Below, piece after piece: positions 1-8,822 of a stretch of DNA of 64,000 bases (positions within the stretch are counted from its first letter, which is position 1; every line of letters begins with the position of its first letter). Source of the DNA: Thiomicrorhabdus chilensis DSM 12352 (GTDB lineage Bacteria > Pseudomonadota > Gammaproteobacteria > Thiomicrospirales > Thiomicrospiraceae); assembly GCF_000483485.1 (NCBI RefSeq), contig NZ_KI519609.1, positions 1,393,460-1,457,459 of the forward strand, written 5' to 3'. The notes beneath the pieces were generated by a model that saw only the letters and a list, made by a program, of their open reading frames with translations, had not been told where the DNA came from and did not search any database. A program made the translations under genes and the position numbers.

Positions 1-462
1 CACCGCCCCAAGCATGGCCTGCAAATCATGCCCCCAATCCACAGAGGGAACTTCAACCGCTGTTGCACCGACTACTTGTGCCGACAACGGATAAACCGCA
101 AAACCGTATTCGGAATAAATCACCTCATCGCCTGGACCTGCAAACACCCGCGCCACCAGTTCCAACAACTCATTAGAACCATTACCAATGGCAATTTGCG
201 CCGGACTGACTTTCAAAAAATCCGCCAACACCTCTTTTAAACGGTAAGCGCTGCCATCCGGATAACGCGAAATTTCGCACAATGCCGTCTGAATGGCGGA
301 AACAACCTTAGGACTGGCGCCCAAGGGATTTTCATTGGAAGCCAGCTTAGATACTTTGCTCAAACCCAGTTCACGCTGCAATTCGCTGACAGGTTTTCCG
401 GGCACATAAGGGTGAATACCCAAAATTTGAGGCTGAACCGTATCACAGAATTGCATGGTCAT
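1..462 (-). CDS. hisC: histidinol-phosphate aminotransferase, N-terminal part (runs off the left edge)
   Basis: Translating the minus strand from 462 gives an open frame to the window edge, about 154 residues without a stop. It contains HPYVPGKP, KLASNENPLG and AIGNGSNELLEL, the usual N-terminal signature of the HisC branch of class I/II PLP aminotransferases. The enzyme converts imidazole-acetol phosphate to histidinol phosphate in the cytoplasm; HisC2-type enzymes may also act on aromatic keto acids, which would fit the pheA neighbour. The PLP lysine lies outside the window. In-frame ATGs at 471 and 474 are alternative starts with equally weak ribosome sites. Gene order hisC-pheA-serC-gyrA matches that of pseudomonads. 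Confidence 0.9.
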   Translation of the reverse strand, partial: MTMQFCDTVQPQILGIHPYVPGKPVSELQRELGLSKVSKLASNENPLGASPKVVSAIQTALCEISRYPDGSAYRLKEVLADFLKVSPAQIAIGNGSNELLELVARVFAGPGDEVIYSEYGFAVYPLSAQVVGATAVEVPSVDWGHDLQAMLGAV

Positions 463-556
463 CTTTTTCATCATTTTTTATTTCTTAATAAGACCCGATT
501 TAAGTCTTGTTTTAATATCGAGAATTCAGAGAGAAGTTGGCTTTCAACAAGACAAC

Positions 557-1663
557 TCAAGCCTCCAAAGGGGAAACCGGATAAGAACCCAGAATCTTGA
601 AAAAAGAGGCTTTATCCTTAACCTCTTCCAGAGCCTGTCTGACATTTTCATCCACCTGATGCCCCAATACATCGATGAAAAATAGATAATCCCATTTTTT
701 ATCGGTCGATGGACGTGAAATGATTCGCGTCATACTGATATCACGTTTGGAAAAACAAGACAAGAGCTCAAGCAGAGCGCCGGATTTATTTGGAATCGAC
801 ACAATCATGGCGGTTTTATCTTCACCGCTCGGCTGGGTAGTCTCACGACCAATCACCCAAAACTTGGTGGTATTGTCACGCTGATCTTCAATATTGGATT
901 CCAAGATTCTCAAGCCATAAAGTTGCGCCGCCTGCTCGGAAGCGATGGCCGCTAAAGAACCATCCTCTTGCGCCATCTTAGCCGCCAAAGCATTCGAATC
1001 GACCGCCTCAAGTTCCGCCCAGGGCATATTGTTTTTCAACCAATGCTCGCACTGCCCCAAAGCCTGGCTGTGCGCCACCACCTTGCGAATCAACTCAACT
1101 TCATCACCTTTGGAGAGCAGACAATGATGAACCGCCAGATCGACTTCGCCAGAAATAGTCAGGCCTGTGTGAATCATCTCCTTTTCGGTATTTTTTACCA
1201 CACCCTCCGAAGAGTTTTCGACCGGAACAATGCCGTAGTTCGCATCCCCCTTTTCAACCGTAGCGAACACCTCCTCAATAGAGGAAACCGCAATCGGATG
1301 TGCCGAAGAACCAAACTGTTTGATGACGCTGGCATGCGAATAACTGCCCTCAGGCCCCAAATAAGCCACTGAAATGGGTTGTTCCAAGGCCAGGCAAGCC
1401 GACATGATTTCACGAAAAAGACGCGCCATTTCATTGTCAGGCAACAAGCTGGTATTGCGCTGCTTGACGGCACGCAAAACCTGAGCCTCACGTTCAGGAC
1501 GGTAAAAAATGGTTTCGACCTTTCCACCCTGGGTTTTGATATCGGCCACTTTCTGAGCACAAGCTGCTCTCTGTCCAATTAACTCCTGAATTTGCTCATC
1601 AATGGAGTCGATTCGGTTGCGAATTTCAGTTAATTGTTGCTGTTCTGTCATCTGTTCTGCCAT
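557..1663 (-). CDS. pheA: bifunctional chorismate mutase / prephenate dehydratase (P-protein)
   Basis: The 368-residue length fits the P-protein family. An AroQ-type helical chorismate mutase domain covers about residues 8-95. The dehydratase domain follows (YLGPEGSYSH near 101, VPVENSSEG near 150, and the catalytic TTRF motif present as TTKF in RDNTTKFWVIG). A C-terminal ACT domain near 285-362 carries the phenylalanine-binding SRP region (IISRPS). It makes phenylpyruvate from chorismate, and the ACT domain predicts feedback inhibition by phenylalanine. It lies just upstream of hisC and 42 bp downstream of serC on the same strand, so cotranscription is likely. The start at 1663 gives the full mutase helix. 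Confidence 0.95.
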   Translation of the reverse strand: MAEQMTEQQQLTEIRNRIDSIDEQIQELIGQRAACAQKVADIKTQGGKVETIFYRPEREAQVLRAVKQRNTSLLPDNEMARLFREIMSACLALEQPISVAYLGPEGSYSHASVIKQFGSSAHPIAVSSIEEVFATVEKGDANYGIVPVENSSEGVVKNTEKEMIHTGLTISGEVDLAVHHCLLSKGDEVELIRKVVAHSQALGQCEHWLKNNMPWAELEAVDSNALAAKMAQEDGSLAAIASEQAAQLYGLRILESNIEDQRDNTTKFWVIGRETTQPSGEDKTAMIVSIPNKSGALLELLSCFSKRDISMTRIISRPSTDKKWDYLFFIDVLGHQVDENVRQALEEVKDKASFFKILGSYPVSPLEA

Positions 1664-1705
1664 CTTGCCCGACCTGATACTCGATTGTCTGGATTCATTT
1701 TTAAA

Positions 1706-2800
1706 TTAAGCGTGTTTAGCTGCGAATTCACGCATAAATTCAATCAGGGCGTCCACTCCGGCTTCCGGCATGGCGTTATAGATACTGGCACGCATACCAC
1801 CAAACGCTTTGTGCCCTTTCAAACTGAGCAGGCCTGCTGATTTTGACCCTTCCAAAAACTGTCCATCCAATTCACTGTTCTTCAAAGTGAAGGTGACATT
1901 CATCCACGAGCGGTTATGCGGCACGATACTATTACTATAAAACTCCGACGCGTCTATAAACTCGTACAGCTTACGTGCTTTAGCTTGGTTGATTTTGGCA
2001 ATTTCCTTCACGCCTCCGATCTCCTTCAACCATGCAAACACCAATCCGGCCAAATACCATGCAAAGGTGGCCGGTGTGTTAAACATCGACTCATTATCCG
2101 CATAAGTTTGCCAGTTAAGCAGCGTTGGGGTTGTTTCACGCGCCTGGCCAAGCAGATCTTCACGTACAATCACAATGGCCAAGCCTGCCGGTCCGATATT
2201 TTTCTGCGCGCCGGCATAAATCAAAGCGTATTTACTGACATCAATCGGACGACACATAATATTAGAGGACATATCTGCAATCACCGGCTTGCCTTGAGCG
2301 AACACGGCCTCCAAATCATCCTCCTGAAACTCCAAACCGGTAATCGTCTCGTTGGCACACAAATGGATATATTTAGCGTCAGGACTGAAATTCCACTCAG
2401 AGCGGGCCGGGATAGCAGTTGGGTTATTTCCATCACCTTCCGCAACCACATTAACGTTTACATAACGGCTGGCTTCTTTAATCGCTTTAGTTGACCAAAC
2501 TCCCGTATTAAAATAATCAACGGTATCCCCCGGCTGGGTTAGATTCAAAGGAATTCCGGCAAACTGCAATGAAGCACCGCCATGAATGAACAACACCTTA
2601 TAGTTGTCAGGAATCTCCATCACCTCGCGCAAGTCGGCTTCCATCTGATGGGCGACCTGCATGTATTCTTTGCTGCGGTGACTCATCTCCATCACCGACA
2701 TTCCAGTCTGATTCCAATCCAAAAACTCATCGGCCGCCTTACGCATTACCGGTTCCGGCAACATCGCTGGGCCTGCGCTAAAATTATAGGCACGGGTCAT
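1706..2800 (-). CDS. serC: phosphoserine aminotransferase
   Basis: A fold-type I PLP enzyme of 364 residues, typical for SerC. It starts with NFSAGPAMLP and has the PLP Schiff-base lysine at about K200 in AGAQKNIGPAG. It converts 3-phosphohydroxypyruvate to phosphoserine, and the paralogous step in pyridoxal phosphate synthesis is usually served by the same enzyme. It lies between gyrA and pheA on the same strand. Near the C-terminus the codons for SAGLL contain one copy of the dispersed CAGGCCTG element (1829-1836). Confidence 0.96.
   Translation of the reverse strand: MTRAYNFSAGPAMLPEPVMRKAADEFLDWNQTGMSVMEMSHRSKEYMQVAHQMEADLREVMEIPDNYKVLFIHGGASLQFAGIPLNLTQPGDTVDYFNTGVWSTKAIKEASRYVNVNVVAEGDGNNPTAIPARSEWNFSPDAKYIHLCANETITGLEFQEDDLEAVFAQGKPVIADMSSNIMCRPIDVSKYALIYAGAQKNIGPAGLAIVIVREDLLGQARETTPTLLNWQTYADNESMFNTPATFAWYLAGLVFAWLKEIGGVKEIAKINQAKARKLYEFIDASEFYSNSIVPHNRSWMNVTFTLKNSELDGQFLEGSKSAGLLSLKGHKAFGGMRASIYNAMPEAGVDALIEFMREFAAKHA
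1826..1846 (+). repeat. dispersed CAGGCCTG element inside serC
   Basis: Core at 1829-1836 followed by CTGATTTT, a full match to the window-wide consensus. It is read on the minus strand as part of SAGLL in SerC. Confidence 0.8.
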
Positions 2801-2822
2801 TCTAAATTCACTTCCTTAGTCA

Positions 2823-2857
2823 CAAAACAGGGCGGCCTCAAAACGAAGCCACCCTGC
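2823..2857 (-). terminator. rho-independent terminator after gyrA
   Basis: Read leftward, a 9-bp stem with one mismatch (CAGGGTGGC / GCCGCCCTG) closes a loop of about 11 nt and is followed by TTTTG. It separates gyrA from serC, so the two may be independent units. Confidence 0.6.
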
Positions 2858-2893
2858 CTAATTTAAATTCAAGGCTTAATCTGAAAAGGCCAA

Positions 2894-5548
2894 TCAGGCT
2901 TTCTCATCGCCGTCGATTGCATCATTCGATTCATCAACAGCAGAATCAGAGGAATCCATTGCATCAGTTGAGGCGACGTCTAATCCGTCAACCCCGTCCT
3001 GACCTTCAAGCTCTGCTTCATCTTCTAGATCAACCACGGCCAAACCGACTACTTGCTCACCTTTACCGACATTGATCAGTTTCACGCCCTGGGTGTTACG
3101 CCCCACAATCGAGACTTCCGCCACACGGGTTCTCACCAAAGTTCCCTTATTGGTAATCAACACCATCTCCTGGTCCGGAGTAACCGAAACCGCAGAAACC
3201 ACTTCTCCATTACGGTCGGTTGTCTTGATTGAAATCACCCCTTGTCCACCACGGTTGATGGTGGAGTAATCCTCCACCGGCGTACATTTACCGAAGCCGT
3301 TGGCCGTCGCGGTCAAAATCAATGAATCCGGCTTGGCGATCTGCATGCTGATAACATGGGAACCTTCCGGCAACTTCATACCACGAACCCCACGAGCGGT
3401 ACGTCCCATGATCCTGACGTCACTCTCTTTGAAACGGATCGCCTTTCCGGCATTACTGAACAGCATGACCTCTTGCTCCCCGTCGGTCAAAGCTGTACCC
3501 ACCAACTCATCGTCGTCCAGCAGATCCACGGCGATAATACCGTTGGCGCGAGGGCGCGAGAAGTCTTTAAGCGCAACACGCTTAACCACCGAATTGCGGG
3601 TCGCCATAAACACCGCGCGCTCCTCATCAAACTCATCCACCGGCAGAACCGAGGTAATATACTCACCCTCTTCCAGCGGCAGGATATTCACAATTGGCTT
3701 CCCGCGGCTACCACGGCTTGCCAACGGTAACTGCCAGGTCTTCTGCCAGTAAAGCTTGCCGCGGTTTGAGAAACACAACAGCATGTCATGAGTGCTCGCC
3801 ACGAAAATCTGTCCGACTTCATCCTCTTCTTTCATTGCAGTTGCGGATTTACCGCGTCCACCACGTTTCTGAGCGCGGTAATCGCTTAAAGGCTGGGTTT
3901 TGATATAACCATCTTGCGAAAGGGTGACAATACGGTCTTCCACCGCAATTAAGTCTTCCGCATCCAGATCCTGGTAACTGAAGTCAATTTCGGTACGACG
4001 GTTGTCGCCAAATGATTCGATTACTTCCAGCAACTCTTCCTTGACCACTTCAGTCAACCGATCTGGATTTCTAAGAATCTCCAGGAACTCGGCGATTTTC
4101 TGGATCAGGCCTTTGTACTCTTCAACAATCTTATCTTGTTCCAAACCGGTCAAACGGTGCAGACGCATTTCCAAAATCGCCTGAGCTTGCGCCGGAGACA
4201 ATTTATAAGCATCACCATTCGCACCAAAACCTTCCGGCAGATCTTCCGGGCGCACATCGCTCATATCGACACGCTCCAGGAAGTCAATCACATTGCCGAC
4301 CGGCCAAGCCTTCTCCAGCATGCGCTCCTTGGCCACCGCCGGACTCGGCGAAGCCTTGATCAACTCGATCATGTCATCAATGTTATTCAGTGCAATGGTC
4401 AAGCCTTCCAAAATATGGGCTTTTTCGCGCGCTTTGCGCAGTTCGAAAATCGTGCGACGCGTCACCACTTCACGACGGTGTTTAACAAAGGCTTCAATCA
4501 CCTGCTTCAGGTTCAACAACTTAGGCTGACCGTCAATCAAGGCAACCATATTGATACCAAACACCGTTTGCATCGACGTTTGCTTGTAAAGGTTATTGAT
4601 AATAACTTCCGGCACTTCCCCACGACGCAATTCGATGACGATACGCATACCGTCCTTATCGGATTCGTCTCGCAAAGCGGTTATACCTTCAATTTTCTTC
4701 TCTTTGACCAGCTCGGCAATGCGCTCAATCAAACGCGCTTTGTTGACCTGATAAGGAATTTCGTGCACCACAATCTGGCTCTTACCGCTCTTATCGGTCT
4801 CCACACTCGTCTTGGCACGAATTTGCACGCGCCCGCGCCCGGTTTCATAGGCTTCACGAATGCCTTTGGTACCGTTGATAATGCCATAGGTCGGGAAATC
4901 CGGACCGGGAAGATGCTCCATCAAACCCGCCACGTCGATTTGCGGATCTTCAATGTACGCCAGACAGGCGTTGACGGTTTCGTTCAGGTTGTGCGGCGGA
5001 ATATTGGTCGCCATCCCAACGGCAATCCCGGAGGAACCGTTTACCAATAGATTGGGGATGCGAGTCGGCAGAACGACCGGCTCGGACTCCGAACCGTCAT
5101 AGTTTTCTGCAAAGTTAACAGTCTCTTTTTCAAGGTCGGCCAACAAATGATGGGCGATTTTCGACATGCGAATTTCGGTATATCGCATTGCGGCAGGTGA
5201 ATCACCATCCACGGACCCGAAGTTACCCTGCCCGTCTACCAGCATATAACGCAAGGAGAACGGTTGTGCCATACGAACAATCGTGTCATACACGGCCGTA
5301 TCACCATGTGGATGATATTTACCAATGACATCACCGACAATACGTGCCGATTTCTTGTAAGGTTTGTTGTAATCGTTACTCAGTTCATTCATGGCGTAAA
5401 GCACACGACGGTGAACCGGTTTCAAACCATCTCTTACATCGGGAAGCGCGCGCCCTACGATAACACTCATCGCGTAACTCAGGTAGGACTGCTCCATTTC
5501 ATCTTCGAGCGAAATGGGAATAATTTCACGTGCAAATTCAGACATCAA
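2894..5548 (-). CDS. gyrA: DNA gyrase subunit A
   Basis: An 884-residue type IIA topoisomerase A subunit that introduces negative supercoils together with GyrB. The breakage-reunion domain starts with [20 protein letters not shown]. The catalytic tyrosine is in [10 protein letters not shown] near 122, and the C-terminal beta-pinwheel carries the GyrA-box-like QKRGGRGK. The extreme C-terminus is a long Asp/Glu/Ser-rich tail. The quinolone-determining region reads [10 protein letters not shown], so threonine occupies the position equivalent to Ser83 of E. coli and Asp87 is kept. Two adjacent methionines make 5548 or 5545 possible starts; the second matches E. coli numbering. It is divergent from ubiG across a gap of about 270 bp. 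Confidence 0.98.
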   Translation of the reverse strand: MMSEFAREIIPISLEDEMEQSYLSYAMSVIVGRALPDVRDGLKPVHRRVLYAMNELSNDYNKPYKKSARIVGDVIGKYHPHGDTAVYDTIVRMAQPFSLRYMLVDGQGNFGSVDGDSPAAMRYTEIRMSKIAHHLLADLEKETVNFAENYDGSESEPVVLPTRIPNLLVNGSSGIAVGMATNIPPHNLNETVNACLAYIEDPQIDVAGLMEHLPGPDFPTYGIINGTKGIREAYETGRGRVQIRAKTSVETDKSGKSQIVVHEIPYQVNKARLIERIAELVKEKKIEGITALRDESDKDGMRIVIELRRGEVPEVIINNLYKQTSMQTVFGINMVALIDGQPKLLNLKQVIEAFVKHRREVVTRRTIFELRKAREKAHILEGLTIALNNIDDMIELIKASPSPAVAKERMLEKAWPVGNVIDFLERVDMSDVRPEDLPEGFGANGDAYKLSPAQAQAILEMRLHRLTGLEQDKIVEEYKGLIQKIAEFLEILRNPDRLTEVVKEELLEVIESFGDNRRTEIDFSYQDLDAEDLIAVEDRIVTLSQDGYIKTQPLSDYRAQKRGGRGKSATAMKEEDEVGQIFVASTHDMLLCFSNRGKLYWQKTWQLPLASRGSRGKPIVNILPLEEGEYITSVLPVDEFDEERAVFMATRNSVVKRVALKDFSRPRANGIIAVDLLDDDELVGTALTDGEQEVMLFSNAGKAIRFKESDVRIMGRTARGVRGMKLPEGSHVISMQIAKPDSLILTATANGFGKCTPVEDYSTINRGGQGVISIKTTDRNGEVVSAVSVTPDQEMVLITNKGTLVRTRVAEVSIVGRNTQGVKLINVGKGEQVVGLAVVDLEDEAELEGQDGVDGLDVASTDAMDSSDSAVDESNDAIDGDEKA

Positions 5549-5821
5549 TCATCCAATCTATTTGTTAACCAAATTAAAGCCGTCATTATACCCAAACTCT
5601 TCGCTTAAAGCGACATTAATAGCAAGCTTTGGCATGGCCTGCATCCAGTTTACAGAGTTATTTAAAGCATTTATGAGCACCCAAACCAGAGTCCATAATT
5701 TAAGCGCACAAAACCTGGCCAAAAAGGTATAATTTTGGACTTATTTTCAGGCTTCACATCGACCCGCCTGAGCAACTCACTCGATTTCAAACCCAGCACA
5801 TTCCGGCACAAAAGAGAGATT

Positions 5822-6541
5822 ATGAGCGAAAACACTTTTCGTAAAGGCAATGCCGACCAGACGGAACTGGACAACTTCAACCGCCTGTCCAACACCTGGT
5901 GGGATACTGAAGGCGAATTCGGCGCCCTGCACAAGATCAACCCGTTCAGACTGGACTTCATTCGCCGCCATCAAACCATTGAAAACCAATCGGTTTTGGA
6001 CATAGGCTGCGGGGGTGGAATTCTATCCGAATCCCTTGCTCTGGCCGGAGCCGATGTCACCGGCATCGATTTGGCCGACGAGGTACTGACGATCGCCAAA
6101 CTGCATGGACTGGATTCCGGCGTCACCGTCAACTACCAACTGATCGCGGCGGAAGAATACGCCCAGCAACACCCCGAAAAACACAACATCGTGACCTGCA
6201 TGGAAATGCTGGAACACGTACCCGATCCCGCCTCCATCGTCCAAGCGGCGGCGGACTGCGTGAAGCCCGGCGGCTGGGTGTTCTTTTCAACCTTGAATCG
6301 CAATTACAAAGCTTACCTCTTGGCCATTTTTGCAGCCGAACAGCTTATGAACCTGGTGCCCAAAGGCACCCATACTTACGAAAAGTTCATTACACCAGCT
6401 GAAATGGATCAGATGGCCCGCCAATCCGACCTCTACCTACGTGACAGCAGCGGCATTGAATTCAATCCAGTATTGCAACGTTACGGCTTGACAGACAAGG
6501 TTGATGTCAACTATTTACTCGCCTACCAAAAAGCAGAATAA
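5822..6541 (+). CDS. ubiG: ubiquinone biosynthesis O-methyltransferase
   Basis: A 239-residue class I SAM methyltransferase acting in ubiquinone biosynthesis at both O-methylation steps. Family signatures are WWDTEGEFGALHKINPFRL at the N-terminus, the SAM-binding VLDIGCGGGILSESLA near residue 60 and MEMLEHVPDP as motif post-I. The ATG at 5822 is chosen because AGAGAG precedes it and because homologues start here; the frame stays open about 29 codons upstream without family similarity. The gene is followed after 4 bp by mupP and then by an SDR gene, as in pseudomonads, which suggests one operon. Confidence 0.95.
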   Translation: MSENTFRKGNADQTELDNFNRLSNTWWDTEGEFGALHKINPFRLDFIRRHQTIENQSVLDIGCGGGILSESLALAGADVTGIDLADEVLTIAKLHGLDSGVTVNYQLIAAEEYAQQHPEKHNIVTCMEMLEHVPDPASIVQAAADCVKPGGWVFFSTLNRNYKAYLLAIFAAEQLMNLVPKGTHTYEKFITPAEMDQMARQSDLYLRDSSGIEFNPVLQRYGLTDKVDVNYLLAYQKAE

Positions 6542-6545
6542 CTCA

Positions 6546-7205
6546 ATGAAACCCGAATGCATTTTATTTGATTTAGACGGCACCTTGCTGGACACCTCTT
6601 TTGATTTCGCCTACGCACTGAATCGCACCTTGAGCGATTTCGACCGTCCTCACTTACGTTATCAGGACATTCGCAAAACCGTTTCCCAAGGCGGGTTGGC
6701 CATGACTCAACTTGCTTTCCCAGAACTGCAAGGCGAAGCGTTGGAAGCCAAACGTCAGCACTTCCTCGACATCTATTACCATAACATTGCGCACCACACC
6801 CAATTGTTTCCGGGGCTACTGCCAGGCCTGCAATTTCTTGCCGATCACAATATCCCGTGGGGCATCGTCACCAACAAGCCGGGTTGGCTAACCGAGAAAC
6901 TTCTGTCCCATTTCGACTTTCCAAGTCAACCCCTGACGGTCATCAGTGGCGACACCCTGTCCGTGCGCAAACCCCATCCGGAACCGATGCATCTGGCGGC
7001 TCAACAATGCGGCATCGCCCCAGAGAACTGTCTGTACCTGGGTGATCATCCGCGTGACATTGAAGCCGGCATCAATGCAGGCATGAAAACAGGAGCCGCC
7101 CTGTTCGGTTACCTGCCCGATTCGGCCGGAGATGACAGCTGGCCTGCTGATTTGTTTTTTGCGACCCCGTTTGATGTCAGCCACTATCTGCAAAGCCTGA
7201 AATAA
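6546..7205 (+). CDS. mupP: HAD phosphatase, probably N-acetylmuramic acid 6-phosphate phosphatase MupP
   Basis: A 219-residue HAD superfamily hydrolase with motif I FDLDGTLLDT (nucleophile D9, acid D11), a helical cap, motif III lysine in VRKPHPEP and motif IV GDHPRDIEAG. The sequence alone fits phosphoglycolate phosphatase (Gph) or MupP. The position between ubiG and a YciK-like SDR is the order described for MupP of Pseudomonas, where it removes phosphate from MurNAc-6-P in peptidoglycan recycling, so MupP is preferred. That preference rests on gene order. The start ATG lies 4 bp after the ubiG stop, indicating translational coupling. Confidence 0.8.
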   Translation: MKPECILFDLDGTLLDTSFDFAYALNRTLSDFDRPHLRYQDIRKTVSQGGLAMTQLAFPELQGEALEAKRQHFLDIYYHNIAHHTQLFPGLLPGLQFLADHNIPWGIVTNKPGWLTEKLLSHFDFPSQPLTVISGDTLSVRKPHPEPMHLAAQQCGIAPENCLYLGDHPRDIEAGINAGMKTGAALFGYLPDSAGDDSWPADLFFATPFDVSHYLQSLK

Positions 7206-7248
7206 TATTTCGGTATAAAATCACAAGAAACCATTAAAGAGTCAAACT

Positions 7249-7932
7249 ATGAGCGTATATTTCATTACCGGAGCCGCACTCGGCCTAGGCCGCGCCTTGA
7301 GCACCCAGCTGGTATCTCAAGGCCATGAAGTCATTTTGCTGGACAAGGATTTAGGGGCGCTCAACGCCCTGTACGATGAACTCGATTCTGAAAAGGTCGC
7401 GCTCTACCCAATGGATCTGCTGGGTGCCAACATCGACCATTACCAGCAGTTGCAACAAACCCTCGACGAAAACTATGGCAAACTGGATGGCGTATTTTTA
7501 AACGCCGCGACTCTGCCGGCCTTTACCCCGATTGCTCAATTTGACTACAAGCAATGGTATGAAGTACTGCACACCAATTTGAATGCCAACTTCCACCTGA
7601 TCCAAAACACTCTACCGCTTTTGCAGCAGGCAAAAAAAGGTCAGCTGATCGCTATTTCCGACCAAAACATTGAGGACCACCCGGCCTATTACGGTGCCTA
7701 TGGCGTTGCCAAAGCTGGATTGGAACAATTAATCAAAACCGTGGCGGCGGAAACCCAACAGTTTTCCATCGAATGCTACTTGGCTAAACTGGAGACCTTC
7801 GCAACCGAATCTCGCGGCCGCCTGTTTCCAGGAGAAAACCCAACCGAGCTTCCACAAGCAGAAGAAATGGCGAAACATATTCTCGACATCGTATTGCATG
7901 GCCTCAATGCCGAATTCGTTCATAAACTTTAA
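7249..7932 (+). CDS. short-chain dehydrogenase/reductase (YciK-like)
   Basis: A 227-residue classical SDR. The cofactor-binding glycine motif near the N-terminus is GAALGLGRAL, a slight variant of TGxxxGxG. FLNAAT replaces the usual NNAG, and the catalytic pair is Y-x3-K in YGAYGVAKAG. The usual serine is in LIAISD. Substrate cannot be read from the sequence. It is the third gene of the ubiG-mupP-SDR set and ends in a terminator built on the dispersed palindrome. Confidence 0.85.
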   Translation: MSVYFITGAALGLGRALSTQLVSQGHEVILLDKDLGALNALYDELDSEKVALYPMDLLGANIDHYQQLQQTLDENYGKLDGVFLNAATLPAFTPIAQFDYKQWYEVLHTNLNANFHLIQNTLPLLQQAKKGQLIAISDQNIEDHPAYYGAYGVAKAGLEQLIKTVAAETQQFSIECYLAKLETFATESRGRLFPGENPTELPQAEEMAKHILDIVLHGLNAEFVHKL

Positions 7933-7990
7933 ACTCAACAAAACAGCCATGTCATCAACGCCTGCTGTCTACCACACAAAATCCAAAACC

Positions 7991-8020
7991 AAAAAAACCA
8001 GCAGGCCTGCTGGTTTTTTT
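7991..8020 (+). terminator. perfect palindromic terminator built on the CAGGCCTG element
   Basis: The 30 nt from 7991 to 8020 are a perfect inverted repeat: A-run, CCAGC, AGGCCT, GCTGG, T-run. The CAGGCCTG core is at 8002-8009. It lies between convergent genes (SDR ending 7932, DUF502 ending 8048), so it can terminate both. Confidence 0.8.
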
Positions 8021-8047
8021 ATTTTTAATTACGCAAAAACTTGCTCA

Positions 8048-8671
8048 TTACTCGACCTGTGTTTTTTCCCGCTTGACCGTTTTTCTTGCTTCCATAGTCG
8101 TCACCCCAGCGGTCAGCGTGAATCGCATTGCCTCCTCCATCGTCATATCCAGTGAACTGACGGCACTGCGCGGCACCAACACGGCATAGCCGCCAATCAT
8201 ATAACTTAAAGGCAAATAGACTAAAACACTCTGCTCATCGTTGAAACCTGACGGCAGCTTTTCCGTTTGATTTTGGGTAATGAAACCGATTAATTTCATC
8301 TCACCCAATGTCACCGCCACCACCTGATCGAACTCCTGCTCCTTATTAGGCGAGAAATACTCAAAAAAATCTTTCATGGCTCGGTAAACCGGCTTCACCA
8401 CCGGCAAATAGGAAAACAGCTCCTCAAGTTTGGTGAAGAGACTGCGCACCACATAAGCGTGCATCAACATGCCAATCAAAAACAGTATGACCAATCCGGC
8501 AACCACACCCATCCCCGGCCAATAAAGCGCTTGTGGCAAAGCATCACGGATGATGCCGCCCAAAACCGACTCGGCGCTTACGGCGAGCCAATAAAGCAGA
8601 TAAAAGGTCAGTACTACCGGCAAAATCGTAATCATGCCGGTCAACATATTGCGACTGATAAACCCAAACAC
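8048..8671 (-). CDS. DUF502 family inner-membrane protein
   Basis: The 207-residue protein starts at a GTG at 8671 preceded by GAGG at 8-nt spacing. The frame is open further upstream, but that extension runs into the terminator palindrome. Two N-terminal membrane segments (MITILPVVLTFYLLYWLAV near 13-32; GMGVVAGLVILFLIGMLM near 52-70) are followed by a soluble part with VYRAMKDFFEYFS and a typical DUF502 end (LVPRSAVSSLDMTMEEAM). The family is membrane-bound and of unknown function. No partner is evident nearby. Confidence 0.85.
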   Translation of the reverse strand: MFGFISRNMLTGMITILPVVLTFYLLYWLAVSAESVLGGIIRDALPQALYWPGMGVVAGLVILFLIGMLMHAYVVRSLFTKLEELFSYLPVVKPVYRAMKDFFEYFSPNKEQEFDQVVAVTLGEMKLIGFITQNQTEKLPSGFNDEQSVLVYLPLSYMIGGYAVLVPRSAVSSLDMTMEEAMRFTLTAGVTTMEARKTVKREKTQVE

Positions 8672-8701
8672 GGCATCGCCCTCAATTAATAAACCAATAA
8701 A

Positions 8702-8759
8702 TAAAAACAGACAGGCCTGCTGATTCTCAAGACAAATCTGAAATAAGCAGGCCTGTCTG
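8702..8759 (-). terminator. terminator formed by an inverted pair of CAGGCCTG elements
   Basis: Two copies (cores 8712-8719 and 8748-8755) face each other and form a perfect 14-bp stem (CAGACAGGCCTGCT at 8708-8721 with AGCAGGCCTGTCTG at 8746-8759). The stem closes a 24-nt loop and is followed on the minus strand by TTTTTA. It ends the peptide-importer operon. Confidence 0.8.
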
Positions 8760-8822
8760 ACACTTGGCAAAAAACCGAATCAGACCCCGGCCATCGCCAG
8801 CAAAACCTCAAACAGAAAACAG

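Noticed and set aside
1160-1167. Copies of CAGGCCTG at 1160, 6823, 12605 and 25200 as full elements
   Set aside because: The core is present but the T-rich tail or purine flank is weak, so these may be chance or decayed copies; they are counted in the total but given little weight.
4136-5050. 304-codon frame opposite gyrA
   Set aside because: Antisense shadow of gyrA; no family signature and no ribosome site.
6546-7205. Canonical phosphoglycolate phosphatase Gph
   Set aside because: Sequence alone allows it, but the ubiG-X-SDR gene order is that of MupP, so Gph was kept only as an alternative.
7898-8155. 85-codon rightward frame after the SDR gene
   Set aside because: It runs through the palindromic terminator at 7991-8020 and into the antisense of the DUF502 gene.
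8672-8770. N-terminal extension of the DUF502 protein to 8770
   Set aside because: The extension encodes the inverted pair of repeats (a terminator) and family members begin near the GTG at 8671, which has its own ribosome site.
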